In this document: piece by piece, positions 8,323 to 17,190 of the stretch
Layout: each line of letters starts with the position of its first letter
How positions within the stretch are numbered: position 1 is the first letter of the stretch
DNA from: Sva-07 sp963716095
Lineage (GTDB): Bacteria > Actinomycetota > Acidimicrobiia > Acidimicrobiales > Ilumatobacteraceae
Assembly (NCBI GenBank): GCA_963716095.1
Contig: CAVQSV010000006.1
Location: forward strand, 1 to 64,000
Direction of reading: 5' to 3'
DNA: 64,000 bases
Position numbers and translations under genes: made by a program
The notes under the pieces: generated by a model
The model's input: the letters and a program-made list of their open reading frames with translations, nothing else
Databases searched by the model: none
Told to the model about the DNA's origin: nothing

Positions 8323-8389
8323 ACCGCCACGGTACGGGCCCGACCACCGCCTTCCCGGACGCACCGGTGGCGCCGTAGGTTGACGGGCA

Positions 8390-9328
8390 GTGTCAGCGCC
8401 CGCTCCGACGACCCAATCGAGCCCGCCGGGTCGAACTGTGCAACGAGGGGTGCAGCTCGGGGTTGCGGCCTATGTGCTGTGGGGCTTCCTGACGATCTAC
8501 TGGAAGCAGCTGAAGGCCTTCGATGCCTTCGAGCTGATCACCTGGCGGATGTCGTGCGCCGGCGTCGTGATGGCGGTGATCGTCACCGCTCGACGGACCT
8601 GGCCGAACATCGTGGGCGCACTCCGTCACGGACCGACGGTGCGACGCCTCCTGATGTCGTCGATCCTGCTCGCGGTCAACTGGGGGAGCTACGTCTGGGC
8701 GGTCACCAACGACCGGGTGATCGAGACCGCGCTCGGCTACTTCATCGCACCGTTGGCCACGATGGCGATCGGGGTGTTCGTGTTGCACGAGGAGCCGACC
8801 CGGGCGCAGCGGGTCGCCTTCGCCCTCGCATCGATCGCCGTGGTGATCCTGACGATCTCGTACGGTCGCCCACCGTGGATCGCACTGCTGCTCGCCGGTA
8901 CCTGGAGCCTGTACGGCCTGGCCAAACGACGCGTGCCGCTCGGCGCGGTCGACAGCCTCGCCGGCGAGACCTTCGTGCTGTTCGTGCCGGCCGTGCTCGG
9001 CGTGATCGCGTTCTCGACCGTCTCGGGCAGCGTGGCCCAATCGGCCGACACGGCCGAATGGTTCCTCGTCGTCGGCACCGGGGTGGTCACCGCGGTTCCC
9101 CTCATGCTGTTCGCCGCAGCCGCACAGTCGATCCCCTTCACACTCCTCGGACCGCTCAACCTGCTCGTGCCTGTGATCAACTTCGGGCTCGGCTGGCTGC
9201 TGTACAACGAGCCCGTGCCACCCGATCGAGTGGTCGGGTTCGCGTTCGTGTGGGTCGCATTGGTGGTCGTCATGTGGGACCGGGTGTCCACCCATCGCCG
9301 ATCGGTGACGCCGGAACCGGTTGCCTGA
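8390..9328 (+). CDS. rarD: RarD-type EamA-family permease
   Basis: A 312-residue membrane protein with about ten hydrophobic segments arranged as two EamA repeats. The opening 'GVAAYVLWGFLTIYWKQLK' and 'ELITWRMSCAGV' are characteristic of RarD (chloramphenicol-sensitive protein) within the drug/metabolite transporter superfamily. The physiological substrate of RarD proteins is not settled. It starts with GTG (8390) and is divergent from pgl with a 67-bp gap that must hold both promoters. Confidence 0.87.
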   Translation: MSAPAPTTQSSPPGRTVQRGVQLGVAAYVLWGFLTIYWKQLKAFDAFELITWRMSCAGVVMAVIVTARRTWPNIVGALRHGPTVRRLLMSSILLAVNWGSYVWAVTNDRVIETALGYFIAPLATMAIGVFVLHEEPTRAQRVAFALASIAVVILTISYGRPPWIALLLAGTWSLYGLAKRRVPLGAVDSLAGETFVLFVPAVLGVIAFSTVSGSVAQSADTAEWFLVVGTGVVTAVPLMLFAAAAQSIPFTLLGPLNLLVPVINFGLGWLLYNEPVPPDRVVGFAFVWVALVVVMWDRVSTHRRSVTPEPVA

Positions 9329-9446
9329 ACGTGACTCGAATCGACGCGCCGGGCAGGTCCCACCAGGGTCCAGCCGCCGCGTCACGGCCTGTGGCACCAT
9401 GGTTCGGCCGCGGCCACGATGGCCACCGCAGAGACAGGAGCCCTCG

Positions 9447-9914
9447 ATGAGACGAACCTTGACGATCGCAGCACTCGCCGCTGGGCTGGCATTGACCGCG
9501 TGCGGCAGCGACGGCGACAGCGGCTCGGATTTGTCCGAGGCACAGGCCTCGGCAGCGCAATCAGCGATCGACGGAGCGGCCGAGGACGGCATCACGCTCG
9601 ACGAGTCGTGCGTCAACGACATCGCCGCCCAGTTGTCCGACGAAGACGCCGAACTGGCCGCTGCCGATGGCGACGACGAGCTGAGCCCCGAAGGCGAGGC
9701 ACTCACCGTCAGCTTGCTCACGTGCGCCGACGAGGACGCGCTCGTCGACCTGTTCATCGAGGGGATGTCGGAGAGCGGACCGACGCTCGACGAAGACTGT
9801 GCCCGCGAAGAGCTCCAGAGTTTCGACGTGGTCGAGATCCTCACTGCTGCGGGCGAAGGCAGCGACCCGCCGCAGGACTTTGTCGAGGCACTGACACCCT
9901 GCTTCAGCGAGTGA
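9447..9914 (+). CDS. Small secreted lipoprotein, function unknown
   Basis: 155 residues. The N-terminus MRRTLTIAALAAGLALTACG is a signal peptide with a lipobox (L-T-A-C), predicting attachment to the membrane outer face. The rest is strongly acidic (Asp/Glu/Ala/Ser-rich), with four regularly placed Cys in the mature part that could form disulfides. I recognise no domain. ATG at 9447 follows the ribosome-binding-site-like AGGAG of 'acaggagccctcg'. It is followed 41 bp later by another small lipoprotein, so the two may be co-expressed. Confidence 0.78.
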   Translation: MRRTLTIAALAAGLALTACGSDGDSGSDLSEAQASAAQSAIDGAAEDGITLDESCVNDIAAQLSDEDAELAAADGDDELSPEGEALTVSLLTCADEDALVDLFIEGMSESGPTLDEDCAREELQSFDVVEILTAAGEGSDPPQDFVEALTPCFSE

Positions 9915-9955
9915 GCGCCGCAAGCGTCTTCGCGCCCTGAGCTACCGTCGCCCTC

Positions 9956-10312
9956 ATGCGACGCAGACGACGCCGAGGTACGGGCCGGTCGAGCATGACG
10001 GTGCTCGCAGTGGCCGTGACCGCCACCGGCCTCTCCGGGTGCTTCACCACGACGGCTGACTTCTCCAACGACGCCGAGGAGTTCATCGTCGAGAACGAGG
10101 GGCTGCGCGACGCCCTGCGCGACGGTGGCCAACTCGCTGCGACCGCCTCGTTCGCCACCGCCACGTGCACCGATCCCGAGAACCAGGACGTCGGTACGAC
10201 GTTCCCATGCACGGCGACCGACAGCACGGGTGCGGTGTGGGAGTTCGAGATCGTGATCACCGACGACAACGAGTACGAGGTCAACCTGTCACGAGCACCC
10301 GAAGGCCCCTGA
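9956..10312 (+). CDS. DUF4333-like lipoprotein
   Basis: 118 residues with a basic N-terminus, one hydrophobic segment and a lipobox-like 'LSGC'. The mature region 'CTDPENQDVGTTFPCTATDSTG' then 'WEFEIVITDDNEYEV' matches the pattern of DUF4333 domains, common in actinobacterial cell-envelope lipoproteins: two Cys around a short loop, then a beta-rich tail. Function is unknown for the family. A hairpin follows the gene, facing the convergent liv operon. Confidence 0.68.
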   Translation: MRRRRRRGTGRSSMTVLAVAVTATGLSGCFTTTADFSNDAEEFIVENEGLRDALRDGGQLAATASFATATCTDPENQDVGTTFPCTATDSTGAVWEFEIVITDDNEYEVNLSRAPEGP

Positions 10313-10335
10313 CGATACGTCCCCGAACGCGACGA

Positions 10336-10372
10336 CGCCCGCCGAACGGAGCTGACTCCGAGTCGGCGGGCG
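10336..10372. terminator. Bidirectional hairpin between convergent transcription units
   Basis: CGCCCGCCGA (10336-10345) pairs with TCGGCGGGCG (10363-10372), and an inner CGGAG/CTCCG stem closes the loop. It lies between the stops of the DUF4333-like gene and livJ. There is no T-run, as is common for GC-rich actinobacterial terminators. Confidence 0.7.
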
Positions 10373-10409
10373 CCGGTGGCCAGCGGTCACTGCCGCCGTT
10401 CACGATGTC

Positions 10410-11876
10410 TCAGGGCGTGTAGGTACCGAGCGAGCCGTTGTAGTCGACCGCATCACCGGCCACCACGAATACCTTGGCCGTGTCATCCCAGACCACGAGC
10501 TGCGTCCCCTCCGGGTAGTAGGCGTCCTCGGCGTTCATCGAGGCGGTGATGCCGTCGATCAGCAGACCGGGCACGTAGTCGATGTTCCGGGCAGCGTTCA
10601 TGATTCCCGCCCGGCTGAGGTCACCCGCAGCGAGGGCCTGCTCGGCAACGTAGACCGCCAGCTCCATCGACAGCCAACCGGCCAGCACCGAGGTGTCGGC
10701 AGCGTTGGCGTCAGGGGCGTAGGTCGCCATGGCGTCGAGGAAGGTCTGCACCGCCTCGTCGTCGGCGTACTGCTCCTCGCCGACGTACTTGACGTTGCTG
10801 GAGGTGTAGACGCCATCGCTGCCGCCGTTCTCGACGAGCACGTCGAAGAACAGCGGGCTGGCAGCGGTCGCCGTCACGTAGACCAGCGGATCGAAGTCGG
10901 GGTTCGCCGCCTTGGCGTTGCCGAGTTCGGTCATGAACGCACTGGCCCCTGAACCGAGCCCGACGGCCAGGATGGCATCGGGGTCGGCCTGCACGAGGTT
11001 GGTCATCTGACCGCTCGGTGCGCCCGAGTCGGTCGGGTCGATGACCTCTTCGGCGATGATGTCGATGCCGTTCTCCCCAGCCAACTCCGAGAAACTCTCG
11101 GCATAGGACTCACCGAATTCGTTGTTCACGTAGAACAACCCCGCGGTTGCGCCGTCACCAACTTCTTCGGCGATGAAATCGGCCCACACCCGCGACTCGA
11201 TCGCGTACGGCACCAGCAGGCCGGTGGTCCACGGATACTCGTCGATGTTGCCCCAGTCGGCGGCGCCGGTCGACCCCCACAGCTGAGGCACACACAGCGC
11301 GTTCACGTCGGCCTGGATGGCCAGGTTGTTGCCGGAGCCGATGATGCCGGAGAGGATGTCGACCTCGTCGTCGAAGATCAGCCCATCGACGTTGGCCTTG
11401 GTGAGGTCGGGCGAGTACTGGTCGTCGGTGATCACGACTTCGACGGGTTGTCCGTCGAGGCCGCCGTTGGTGTCGTTGTACCAGTCGATGTAGGCCTGCT
11501 GGCCGTCACCGAACGGCGCAAACGCCACCGCGGCGCCGCCGGACAGCGGGATCGAGGTGCCGATCTTGAGGCCACCCTCGATCGGAGCGGTTGCCGCGTC
11601 TGGGTCGTCACAGTTCTCGGTGTCGATGACGAACTCGGCGCCGGACGAGCCGCCGGCGTCCGTGGTGTCCGGCGCGTCGGTGGTCTCGGAACCCTCCTCC
11701 ATGTCGTCGGTGGTCTCCGGAGCGTCCGTGGCGTCGGGTGCGTCGGTGGCATCGGGTGCGTCGGTGGCGCTCGGCGTGGTGTCGCCGCTGCTGCTCGAGT
11801 CGTCGTCGCTGCCGCAGGCAGCGAGTGTGAGTGCGCCGACAGCGGCGAGCGCCATCAGTTTCTTGGTCTTGACCAT
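10410..11876 (-). CDS. livJ: Branched-chain amino-acid-type ABC transporter, substrate-binding lipoprotein
   Basis: 488 residues with signal peptide and lipobox (LTLAACG), then a ~65-residue Thr/Asp/Ala/Pro linker with repeated 'TDAPDA' units, then a type-I periplasmic binding fold ('LKIGTSIPLSGGAAVAFAPFG', 'VEVVITDDQYSPD', 'GSGNNLAIQADVNALCVPQL'). The family delivers branched-chain amino acids, amides, urea or short acids to LivFGHM permeases; specificity cannot be read here. It is the last gene of the liv operon, 42 bp after livM, with the strong ribosome-binding-site match AGAGGGGGAA before its ATG. Confidence 0.9.
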   Translation of the reverse strand: MVKTKKLMALAAVGALTLAACGSDDDSSSSGDTTPSATDAPDATDAPDATDAPETTDDMEEGSETTDAPDTTDAGGSSGAEFVIDTENCDDPDAATAPIEGGLKIGTSIPLSGGAAVAFAPFGDGQQAYIDWYNDTNGGLDGQPVEVVITDDQYSPDLTKANVDGLIFDDEVDILSGIIGSGNNLAIQADVNALCVPQLWGSTGAADWGNIDEYPWTTGLLVPYAIESRVWADFIAEEVGDGATAGLFYVNNEFGESYAESFSELAGENGIDIIAEEVIDPTDSGAPSGQMTNLVQADPDAILAVGLGSGASAFMTELGNAKAANPDFDPLVYVTATAASPLFFDVLVENGGSDGVYTSSNVKYVGEEQYADDEAVQTFLDAMATYAPDANAADTSVLAGWLSMELAVYVAEQALAAGDLSRAGIMNAARNIDYVPGLLIDGITASMNAEDAYYPEGTQLVVWDDTAKVFVVAGDAVDYNGSLGTYTP

Positions 11877-11918
11877 GGTCAGAGTTCCCCCTCTGGTGGG
11901 TGGTTCAGGATGGGTGGT

Positions 11919-13181
11919 TCACGGTGCTGACTCGTCGTCCCGATCGGGAGACAATTCAGCGGAATCCACGCTAGTCGCTGGTACCTCCGGCTCACCAGAG
12001 CCCTTGGACCCCCCGGCGAGGTCGTCGACCACGCCGTCCGGCGCCTCAGCGCTCGCGGCGCCAACGCCCGTCGCCGGGATCGGCACACGCGGCACGACCT
12101 GGACCACCTTGGAGCGCCACATCCGCATGGTACCGACGGCGCCGAACGGGACGAAGCGGGCAAAGAGGATCAGCAGCACCCCGAACGTCACGCCACCGAG
12201 ACCGTCGATCTTGGTCCCCTCGCCCACGAACCAACCGAGCAGGATGCTGCCCGACGGGTCTTCGCCGACGCCTCGGGCGAAGTCGTTGACGAACACGTAG
12301 AACATGGCGCCGACGAACGGCCCCCAGTTCTGTGCGGCGCCACCGACCACCATCGCCACGAGGAACGTGACGGATCCGAACAACCCGAAGATGGGGACGT
12401 CGGCTTCGACCAGCGTGAGCTTGAGCGCGAACAGCGACCCGGCGACGCCGGCGATCGCCCCGGACAAGCCGAACACGACGGTCTTGATCGAGAACAGGTT
12501 CACGCCCATGACGGCTGCCGCCGTCTCGTTGTCGCGCACCGCGACCATCGCCCGACCGATCCGACTCCGGATCAGTCCGGCCGAGAGGATCGACACCAGG
12601 ATCAAGATGCCCAGCGACAGCCAGAAGAACCAGGTGACCAGGTCGGCGCGACCCTCGAGACCCGTCCACGTCGGGGGCAGGTAGCTGAAGCCCTTGATAC
12701 CGGTCGCCCCACCCGTGACGCCGGCGACCTCGTCGTACTTGAAGAACGCTCGTACGGCTTCGGTGAACACGAGCGTGACCAGCGCGAGGTAGATGCCCTT
12801 GAGGCGCAGGGCGGGCACACCGACCACCATGCCGATCAGGAAGCACACGACCGCAGCCGCAAGCATCGTCCAACCCGGTGTCCAGATGTTGTCGGTGATG
12901 AACGGGGTCCAGATCTTCCCGGTGACGAGCATGGCGGAGATGAAGGCGCCCATGGCGAAGAACGCTGCTTGACCGAGTGACAACTGGCCGGTGTAGCCGG
13001 TGATCAGATTCAGGCCCGTGACGGCGATCGCAATGATCAGGGCGTCGGTGAGCAGGCCCAGGCCCGACCGGCTCCACTCCGTGACGGCGCGGTACATGAA
13101 CAGCCCGACCCCACCGAACAACACGGCCCGACCGAGCCAGTTCTGCCAACTTCCGCGGGTGTAGCGAACGGGGAGTTCCAT
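11919..13181 (-). CDS. livM: Liv-type ABC transporter permease LivM
   Basis: 420 residues with roughly ten membrane segments. The BPD_transp_2 core carries 'AIAVTGLNLITGYTGQLSLGQAAFFAMGAF' in overlapping blocks, plus 'GVPALRLKGIYLALVTLVFTEAVR' and the EAA-like cytoplasmic loop 'RDNETAAAVMGVNLFSIKT'. The C-terminus carries an Asp/Ser-rich tail of about 60 residues beyond the usual length. ATG at 13181 overlaps the livH stop by one base (TGATG). It forms the membrane channel with LivH. Confidence 0.93.
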   Translation of the reverse strand: MELPVRYTRGSWQNWLGRAVLFGGVGLFMYRAVTEWSRSGLGLLTDALIIAIAVTGLNLITGYTGQLSLGQAAFFAMGAFISAMLVTGKIWTPFITDNIWTPGWTMLAAAVVCFLIGMVVGVPALRLKGIYLALVTLVFTEAVRAFFKYDEVAGVTGGATGIKGFSYLPPTWTGLEGRADLVTWFFWLSLGILILVSILSAGLIRSRIGRAMVAVRDNETAAAVMGVNLFSIKTVVFGLSGAIAGVAGSLFALKLTLVEADVPIFGLFGSVTFLVAMVVGGAAQNWGPFVGAMFYVFVNDFARGVGEDPSGSILLGWFVGEGTKIDGLGGVTFGVLLILFARFVPFGAVGTMRMWRSKVVQVVPRVPIPATGVGAASAEAPDGVVDDLAGGSKGSGEPEVPATSVDSAELSPDRDDESAP

Positions 13182-14071
13182 CACACGCGCTCCACTTTCT
13201 CGGAACCGAACAGGCCGGACGGTCGCAAGAGCAACACCCCGAGCAGGATCACCAGCATCACCGGGAACAGCATGTCGGCGCCGAGGAAGTCGACGTAGCC
13301 GACGATCACGGCCTCGACGACCCCGATCAGCAGGCCGCCGACCACCGCCCCGATCGGCGAATCGAGCCCGCCGAGCACGGCGGCAACCGAAGCCAGCAGG
13401 AACGGACCGAGCATCAGCGCACCGCTGAGCCCGGCCGACGGCGCCAGCATCGCGGCGGCGAGCACACCGATCGCTCCCGCCAGGCCCCAACCCAACACGA
13501 GCACCGTTCCGACACGGATGCCGACCAGATTCGATGACTCCTGGTTGTTCGCCACCGCCCGCATCGCCAGGCCGATCTTGGTCTTGGCGAACAACAGCCA
13601 GAGCAGGAACAGCACCACAACGAGCACACCGATCACGCCGAGACGGGCGATACGAACCGGTGCACCGAGGATGGTCACGAACGAGTCCGCGTCGTCGGGG
13701 AACACACTCGGCAGGCTCCGGCTATCGACCCCCCAGATCATCGCCACCGCCTGGTTGACCGCGAGGAAGACGCCGATCAGCGCCACGATCACGGCTCCCG
13801 GATTGCGGTGCTCGATCGGACGGACCACGACTCGTTCGACACCGGCCGAGACGACGAAGCCGAGCACCATCGCACAACCGATCGACAGCCAGACCGGTAG
13901 GCCGGTCAGCGTGAGCGTCGACACGAAGAACGCCCCCATCGTGCCGATCTCGCCCTGGGCGAAGTTGAGCTGGCCGGTCGAGCGGAACACCACGACGAGC
14001 GCCAGCGCGAGCAGCGCGTAGATCGATCCGTCGGCCAGGCCGTTCACCATGCGTTCGATGAACAGCGACAT
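13181..14071 (-). CDS. livH: Liv-type ABC transporter permease LivH
   Basis: 296 residues, eight or so membrane helices. LivH hallmarks are 'GLADGSIYALLALALVVVFRSTGQLNFAQGEIGTMGAF' in overlapping blocks and the coupling loop 'RAVANNQESSNLVGIRV'. The ATG overlaps the livF stop by one base (TGATG) and the stop overlaps the livM start, so it is tightly coupled in the operon livG-livF-livH-livM-livJ. Confidence 0.94.
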   Translation of the reverse strand: MSLFIERMVNGLADGSIYALLALALVVVFRSTGQLNFAQGEIGTMGAFFVSTLTLTGLPVWLSIGCAMVLGFVVSAGVERVVVRPIEHRNPGAVIVALIGVFLAVNQAVAMIWGVDSRSLPSVFPDDADSFVTILGAPVRIARLGVIGVLVVVLFLLWLLFAKTKIGLAMRAVANNQESSNLVGIRVGTVLVLGWGLAGAIGVLAAAMLAPSAGLSGALMLGPFLLASVAAVLGGLDSPIGAVVGGLLIGVVEAVIVGYVDFLGADMLFPVMLVILLGVLLLRPSGLFGSEKVERV

Positions 14072-14791
14072 CAGTTGACCACCCCGAGGTAGGCCTCTTT
14101 GATCGTGTCGTCGGCGAGCAACTCGGCACCGGTTCCTGTGGCGACGATGCTGCCGATTTCGAGCACGTACGCACGATCGGCCAGTTCGAGCGCCATGCCG
14201 GCGTTCTGTTCGACGATCAACAGCGACATGCCGTGTTCCTCACGCAACGAGCCGAGCACCCGGAACAACTCCTTGGTGATCAATGGCGCGAGTCCCAGGC
14301 TCGGCTCGTCGCAGAGCAACAACTTGGGTCTCGACATCATCGCCCGAGCGACTGCGAGCATCTGCTGCTCGCCACCCGACAACGATCCTGCTTTCTGTTC
14401 GCGGCGATCGGACGAGGCGCGGGAACAACCCGTACCACCGTTCCAGGTCGTCGTCGATTCCCCCGCTGACCGTGTACCCACCGGCGCGAAGATTGTCGTC
14501 GACGCTGAGATCGGTGAATGTGCCGCGCCCCTGAGGCACCTGCGAGATCCCCGCCCGCAAGATGGCGTCGGGCTTGGCGTTGCTGATGTCGTGGCCGGCG
14601 AATCCAACCGTGCCGTGCCGATCGATCATGCCTGAGATCGACCGCATCGTGGTGGTCTTGCCGGCACCGTTGGCGCCCAGGATCACCACGATCTCGCCCT
14701 CGGCGACCGTGAAGTCGAGGCCGTGCAGCACTTCGATCGGTCCGTAGCCGGCGGTGAGCCCCGACACGTTCAACAGCGGCTCGCCGCTCAT
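14071..14791 (-). CDS. livF: Liv-type ABC transporter ATPase LivF (apparent frameshift)
   Basis: About 240 residues if repaired. Walker A is 'GANGAGKTTT' and the first half ends at 'YGLFPRL'. The signature LSGGEQQMLAVARA, Walker B 'LLLCDEPSLGLAP' and the switch region 'IVEQNA' are in another frame. The switch is near 14413, where one extra base separates LFPRL from SDRREQKAG; removing it gives the standard LivF length and spacing. The ATG overlaps the livG stop (ATGA). An otherwise perfect operon argues for a sequence error rather than gene loss. Confidence 0.88.
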
Positions 14792-15549
14792 GCCGTGGTC
14801 CCCAGGTACGCCTCGATGACCCTCGGGTCTCGCTGCACCTCGGCGGGCGTGCCCTCGGAGATCTTGCGCCCGAATTCCATTGCCACGACCCGATCGGAGA
14901 TGCCCATCACCAGTCCCATGTGGTGCTCGACGAGCAAGACTGTGAGGCCGTACTCGTCGCGGACCCGCTTGATCGTGGCACCCAACTCGTCGACTTCCTG
15001 ATGGGTGAGCCCGGCCGCCGGTTCGTCGAGGAGCAACAGTCTCGGATGCGCTGCCAGCGCTCGGGCCAATTCGAGCCGCTTGAGCGTGCCGAACGGCAGC
15101 CCGGTTGCCGGACGGAAGGCCAAATCGTCGAGATCGAGCGAACGCAGGATCTTGAAGGCGTCGGCCGCGAGCGCCTTCTCCTCGCGGGCCGCACCGATGC
15201 GAGTCATCGCCCGCACGAAGCCGACCTTGCCGAGGTGGTGGGCCCCGGTCATCGTGTTCTGCAGCAGGCTCATCGTGGGAAACAGCGCCAGATTTTGGAA
15301 CGTCCGGGCGATACCGAACCCGGCAACCCGGTGCGGGCTGACCGCGAGCAGATCTTCCCCGTCGAACTGCAGCCGGCCACGGGTGGGGTCGTAGATCCGG
15401 CTGACCACGTTGAACATCGTCGTCTTGCCCGCGCCGTTCGGACCGATCAGTCCGAGGATCTCACCTTCTTCGATGCCGAAGGACAGTCCGTCGAGCGCGA
15501 CGATGCCACCGAAGGTCACCGAGATCTCTTCCACTTCGAGCAGTGCCAC
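14788..15549 (-). CDS. livG: Liv-type ABC transporter ATPase LivG
   Basis: 253 residues, the first gene of the liv operon. Walker A 'GLIGPNGAGKTTMFNVVS', Q-loop region 'GIARTFQNLALFPTM', signature 'PFGTLKRLELARALAAHPR' (an LPFGTLKR variant typical of LivG in place of LSGGQ), Walker B 'LLLLDEPAAGLTH' and the switch His in 'LLVEHHMGLVM' are all present. GTG at 15549 is the best start. It is divergent from the zinc metallopeptidase gene, with 93 bp between them. Confidence 0.93.
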   Translation of the reverse strand: MALLEVEEISVTFGGIVALDGLSFGIEEGEILGLIGPNGAGKTTMFNVVSRIYDPTRGRLQFDGEDLLAVSPHRVAGFGIARTFQNLALFPTMSLLQNTMTGAHHLGKVGFVRAMTRIGAAREEKALAADAFKILRSLDLDDLAFRPATGLPFGTLKRLELARALAAHPRLLLLDEPAAGLTHQEVDELGATIKRVRDEYGLTVLLVEHHMGLVMGISDRVVAMEFGRKISEGTPAEVQRDPRVIEAYLGTTA

Positions 15550-15642
15550 CGATTGTCCTCCCCCGACCCCTGCGGTCGCGCGCCGAAACCGTAGCAGCGC
15601 CGCGCCAGCCGTCATAGCCCTCGGGGACGTAGCATCGGGTGC

Positions 15643-17163
15643 ATGCATCGCGGCCGGCTGCTCACGCTCGCCATTGCTGGCGTCGTGACGTTGAGCGCTT
15701 GCTCAGGCGCCGTCGAGGTCACCAGTGAACGCGCCGATCCGATCGCCCCACCGATCGCAGACGACCCGACATCCGCGCCCGCCGACGATCCCTCCATCGA
15801 TGATCCGGCCGATCCATCCGAAGCAGCACCGTCGCCGCTGCCGACGAGCACCGACATCGATCCCGACGCCATCAACCTGGGGACGAACAAGCCACCGCGG
15901 GCCTACGACGACTTCCTGCTCGCGGTGATGACCGACCTCGATGCGTGGTGGTCGGCGACCTACCCCGCGATCTATGGCGAACCCTTCACCTCGCTCGAGG
16001 GCGACGTGTACGCCGCCTACCCCGGCCGCCCCGACGACATCCCCGGCTGCGGTGCGCCGCGCACGACCTACGAGGACGTGCAGGAGTACGTCGCGTTCTA
16101 CTGCGGCGTGGGCGACTTCATGGTCTACGACGACGGCGACGGCGGCCTCCTGGCGGAGCTCGCTCGCGAATACGGCGCGGCAACGATCGGAACGGTGCTC
16201 GCCCACGAGTTCGCCCACGCCATCCAGCTCCGTATCGGTGCACTCGATCGGGCACTGCCGACGATCCTGACCGAGCAGCAGGCCGACTGCTTTGCCGGCG
16301 CCTGGACCGGTCGAGCTGCGAGGGGTGAAGCATCGACGGTGCAATTCAGCGACGGCGACGTTCGGGCCGGGCTGATCGCCATGACCAAGGTCAGCGACCC
16401 GGTGGGCATCGACCAGTTCGAGCCCGGCGGCCACGGGTCCGGATTCGACCGGGTCGGCGCCTTCCAGGTCGGTTTCAACAACGGACCCGCCCGATGCGCC
16501 GAACTCCTCGACGATCCGCTTCCCCTGATGCCGAACCAGTTCACCACCGGAGACGTCGACAACGGGGGCAACGCCTCGTTCGGGTACGGCGACCGCGACC
16601 TCATCGGCTTCCTCCCGGAAGATCTCAATCGATACTGGGACGAGGAGCTCGACATCGCTGGGCTCGATCGCCTCGAGTTGGTGGTGCTGCGCTCGGGCGA
16701 CGCTGCCGAGTGCGCCGATCTCCGCGGCGACCTCGCTCTCGGTGCTGCCTGGTGCGCCTCGACCAACGAGGTCCTCTTCGACGAATCAGCTGCGTTCGAG
16801 CTCTACCGAGACTTCGGCGACTTCGCCGTCGGCTACGCGCTCGGCACCGCGTGGAGCGAGGCCGTGCAGGACGCACTCGGCTCCGATCTGACCGGCGAGC
16901 CTCGGGCGCTGCTCAGCGACTGCCTCACCGGAGGTTGGGTGAAGACGGTCACGCCCATCGACTTCGTACTGCCCCAGCCACGCCTCGCAACGCGCGACTC
17001 GGTCCGCATCTCCGCCGGCGATCTCGACGAGGCGATTCAGACCGTGCTCGTCATCGGTGACACCGGTGTCGACGACAACGTGATCGGAAACGCCTTCGAG
17101 AAGATCGATGCCTTCCGCACCGGTGTGATCGACGGGACCGACGCCTGCCTCGCCCAGCTGTGA
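15643..17163 (+). CDS. Putative neutral zinc metallopeptidase lipoprotein
   Basis: 506 residues. The N-terminus MHRGRLLTLAIAGVVTLSACS is a lipoprotein signal. A Pro/Asp/Ser-rich linker (about residues 25-75) leads to a catalytic domain with VLAHEFAHAIQ (HExxH) and downstream 'LTEQQADCFAGAW', where the Glu would be the third zinc ligand. This matches the YpfJ-like neutral zinc metallopeptidase family, whose substrates are unknown. The C-terminal 200 residues resemble no domain I recognise. Its TGA lies inside a palindrome shared with the convergent hydrolase gene. Confidence 0.85.
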   Translation: MHRGRLLTLAIAGVVTLSACSGAVEVTSERADPIAPPIADDPTSAPADDPSIDDPADPSEAAPSPLPTSTDIDPDAINLGTNKPPRAYDDFLLAVMTDLDAWWSATYPAIYGEPFTSLEGDVYAAYPGRPDDIPGCGAPRTTYEDVQEYVAFYCGVGDFMVYDDGDGGLLAELAREYGAATIGTVLAHEFAHAIQLRIGALDRALPTILTEQQADCFAGAWTGRAARGEASTVQFSDGDVRAGLIAMTKVSDPVGIDQFEPGGHGSGFDRVGAFQVGFNNGPARCAELLDDPLPLMPNQFTTGDVDNGGNASFGYGDRDLIGFLPEDLNRYWDEELDIAGLDRLELVVLRSGDAAECADLRGDLALGAAWCASTNEVLFDESAAFELYRDFGDFAVGYALGTAWSEAVQDALGSDLTGEPRALLSDCLTGGWVKTVTPIDFVLPQPRLATRDSVRISAGDLDEAIQTVLVIGDTGVDDNVIGNAFEKIDAFRTGVIDGTDACLAQL

Positions 17164-17190
17164 CGTCTGGTGTCGGACACCCGACGTCAC
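17160..17190. repeat. Palindrome family A-related element with two stop codons
   Basis: Fifteen-base arms around a central G: GTGACGTC, a mismatch, then GGTGTC, G, GACACC, then GACGTCAC. The spacing and the GGTGTC-N-GACACC core equal those of family A but the outer arms differ. The metallopeptidase stop (17161-17163) and the alpha/beta-hydrolase stop (17187-17189, minus strand) both fall in the arms. It probably acts as a bidirectional terminator. Confidence 0.85.
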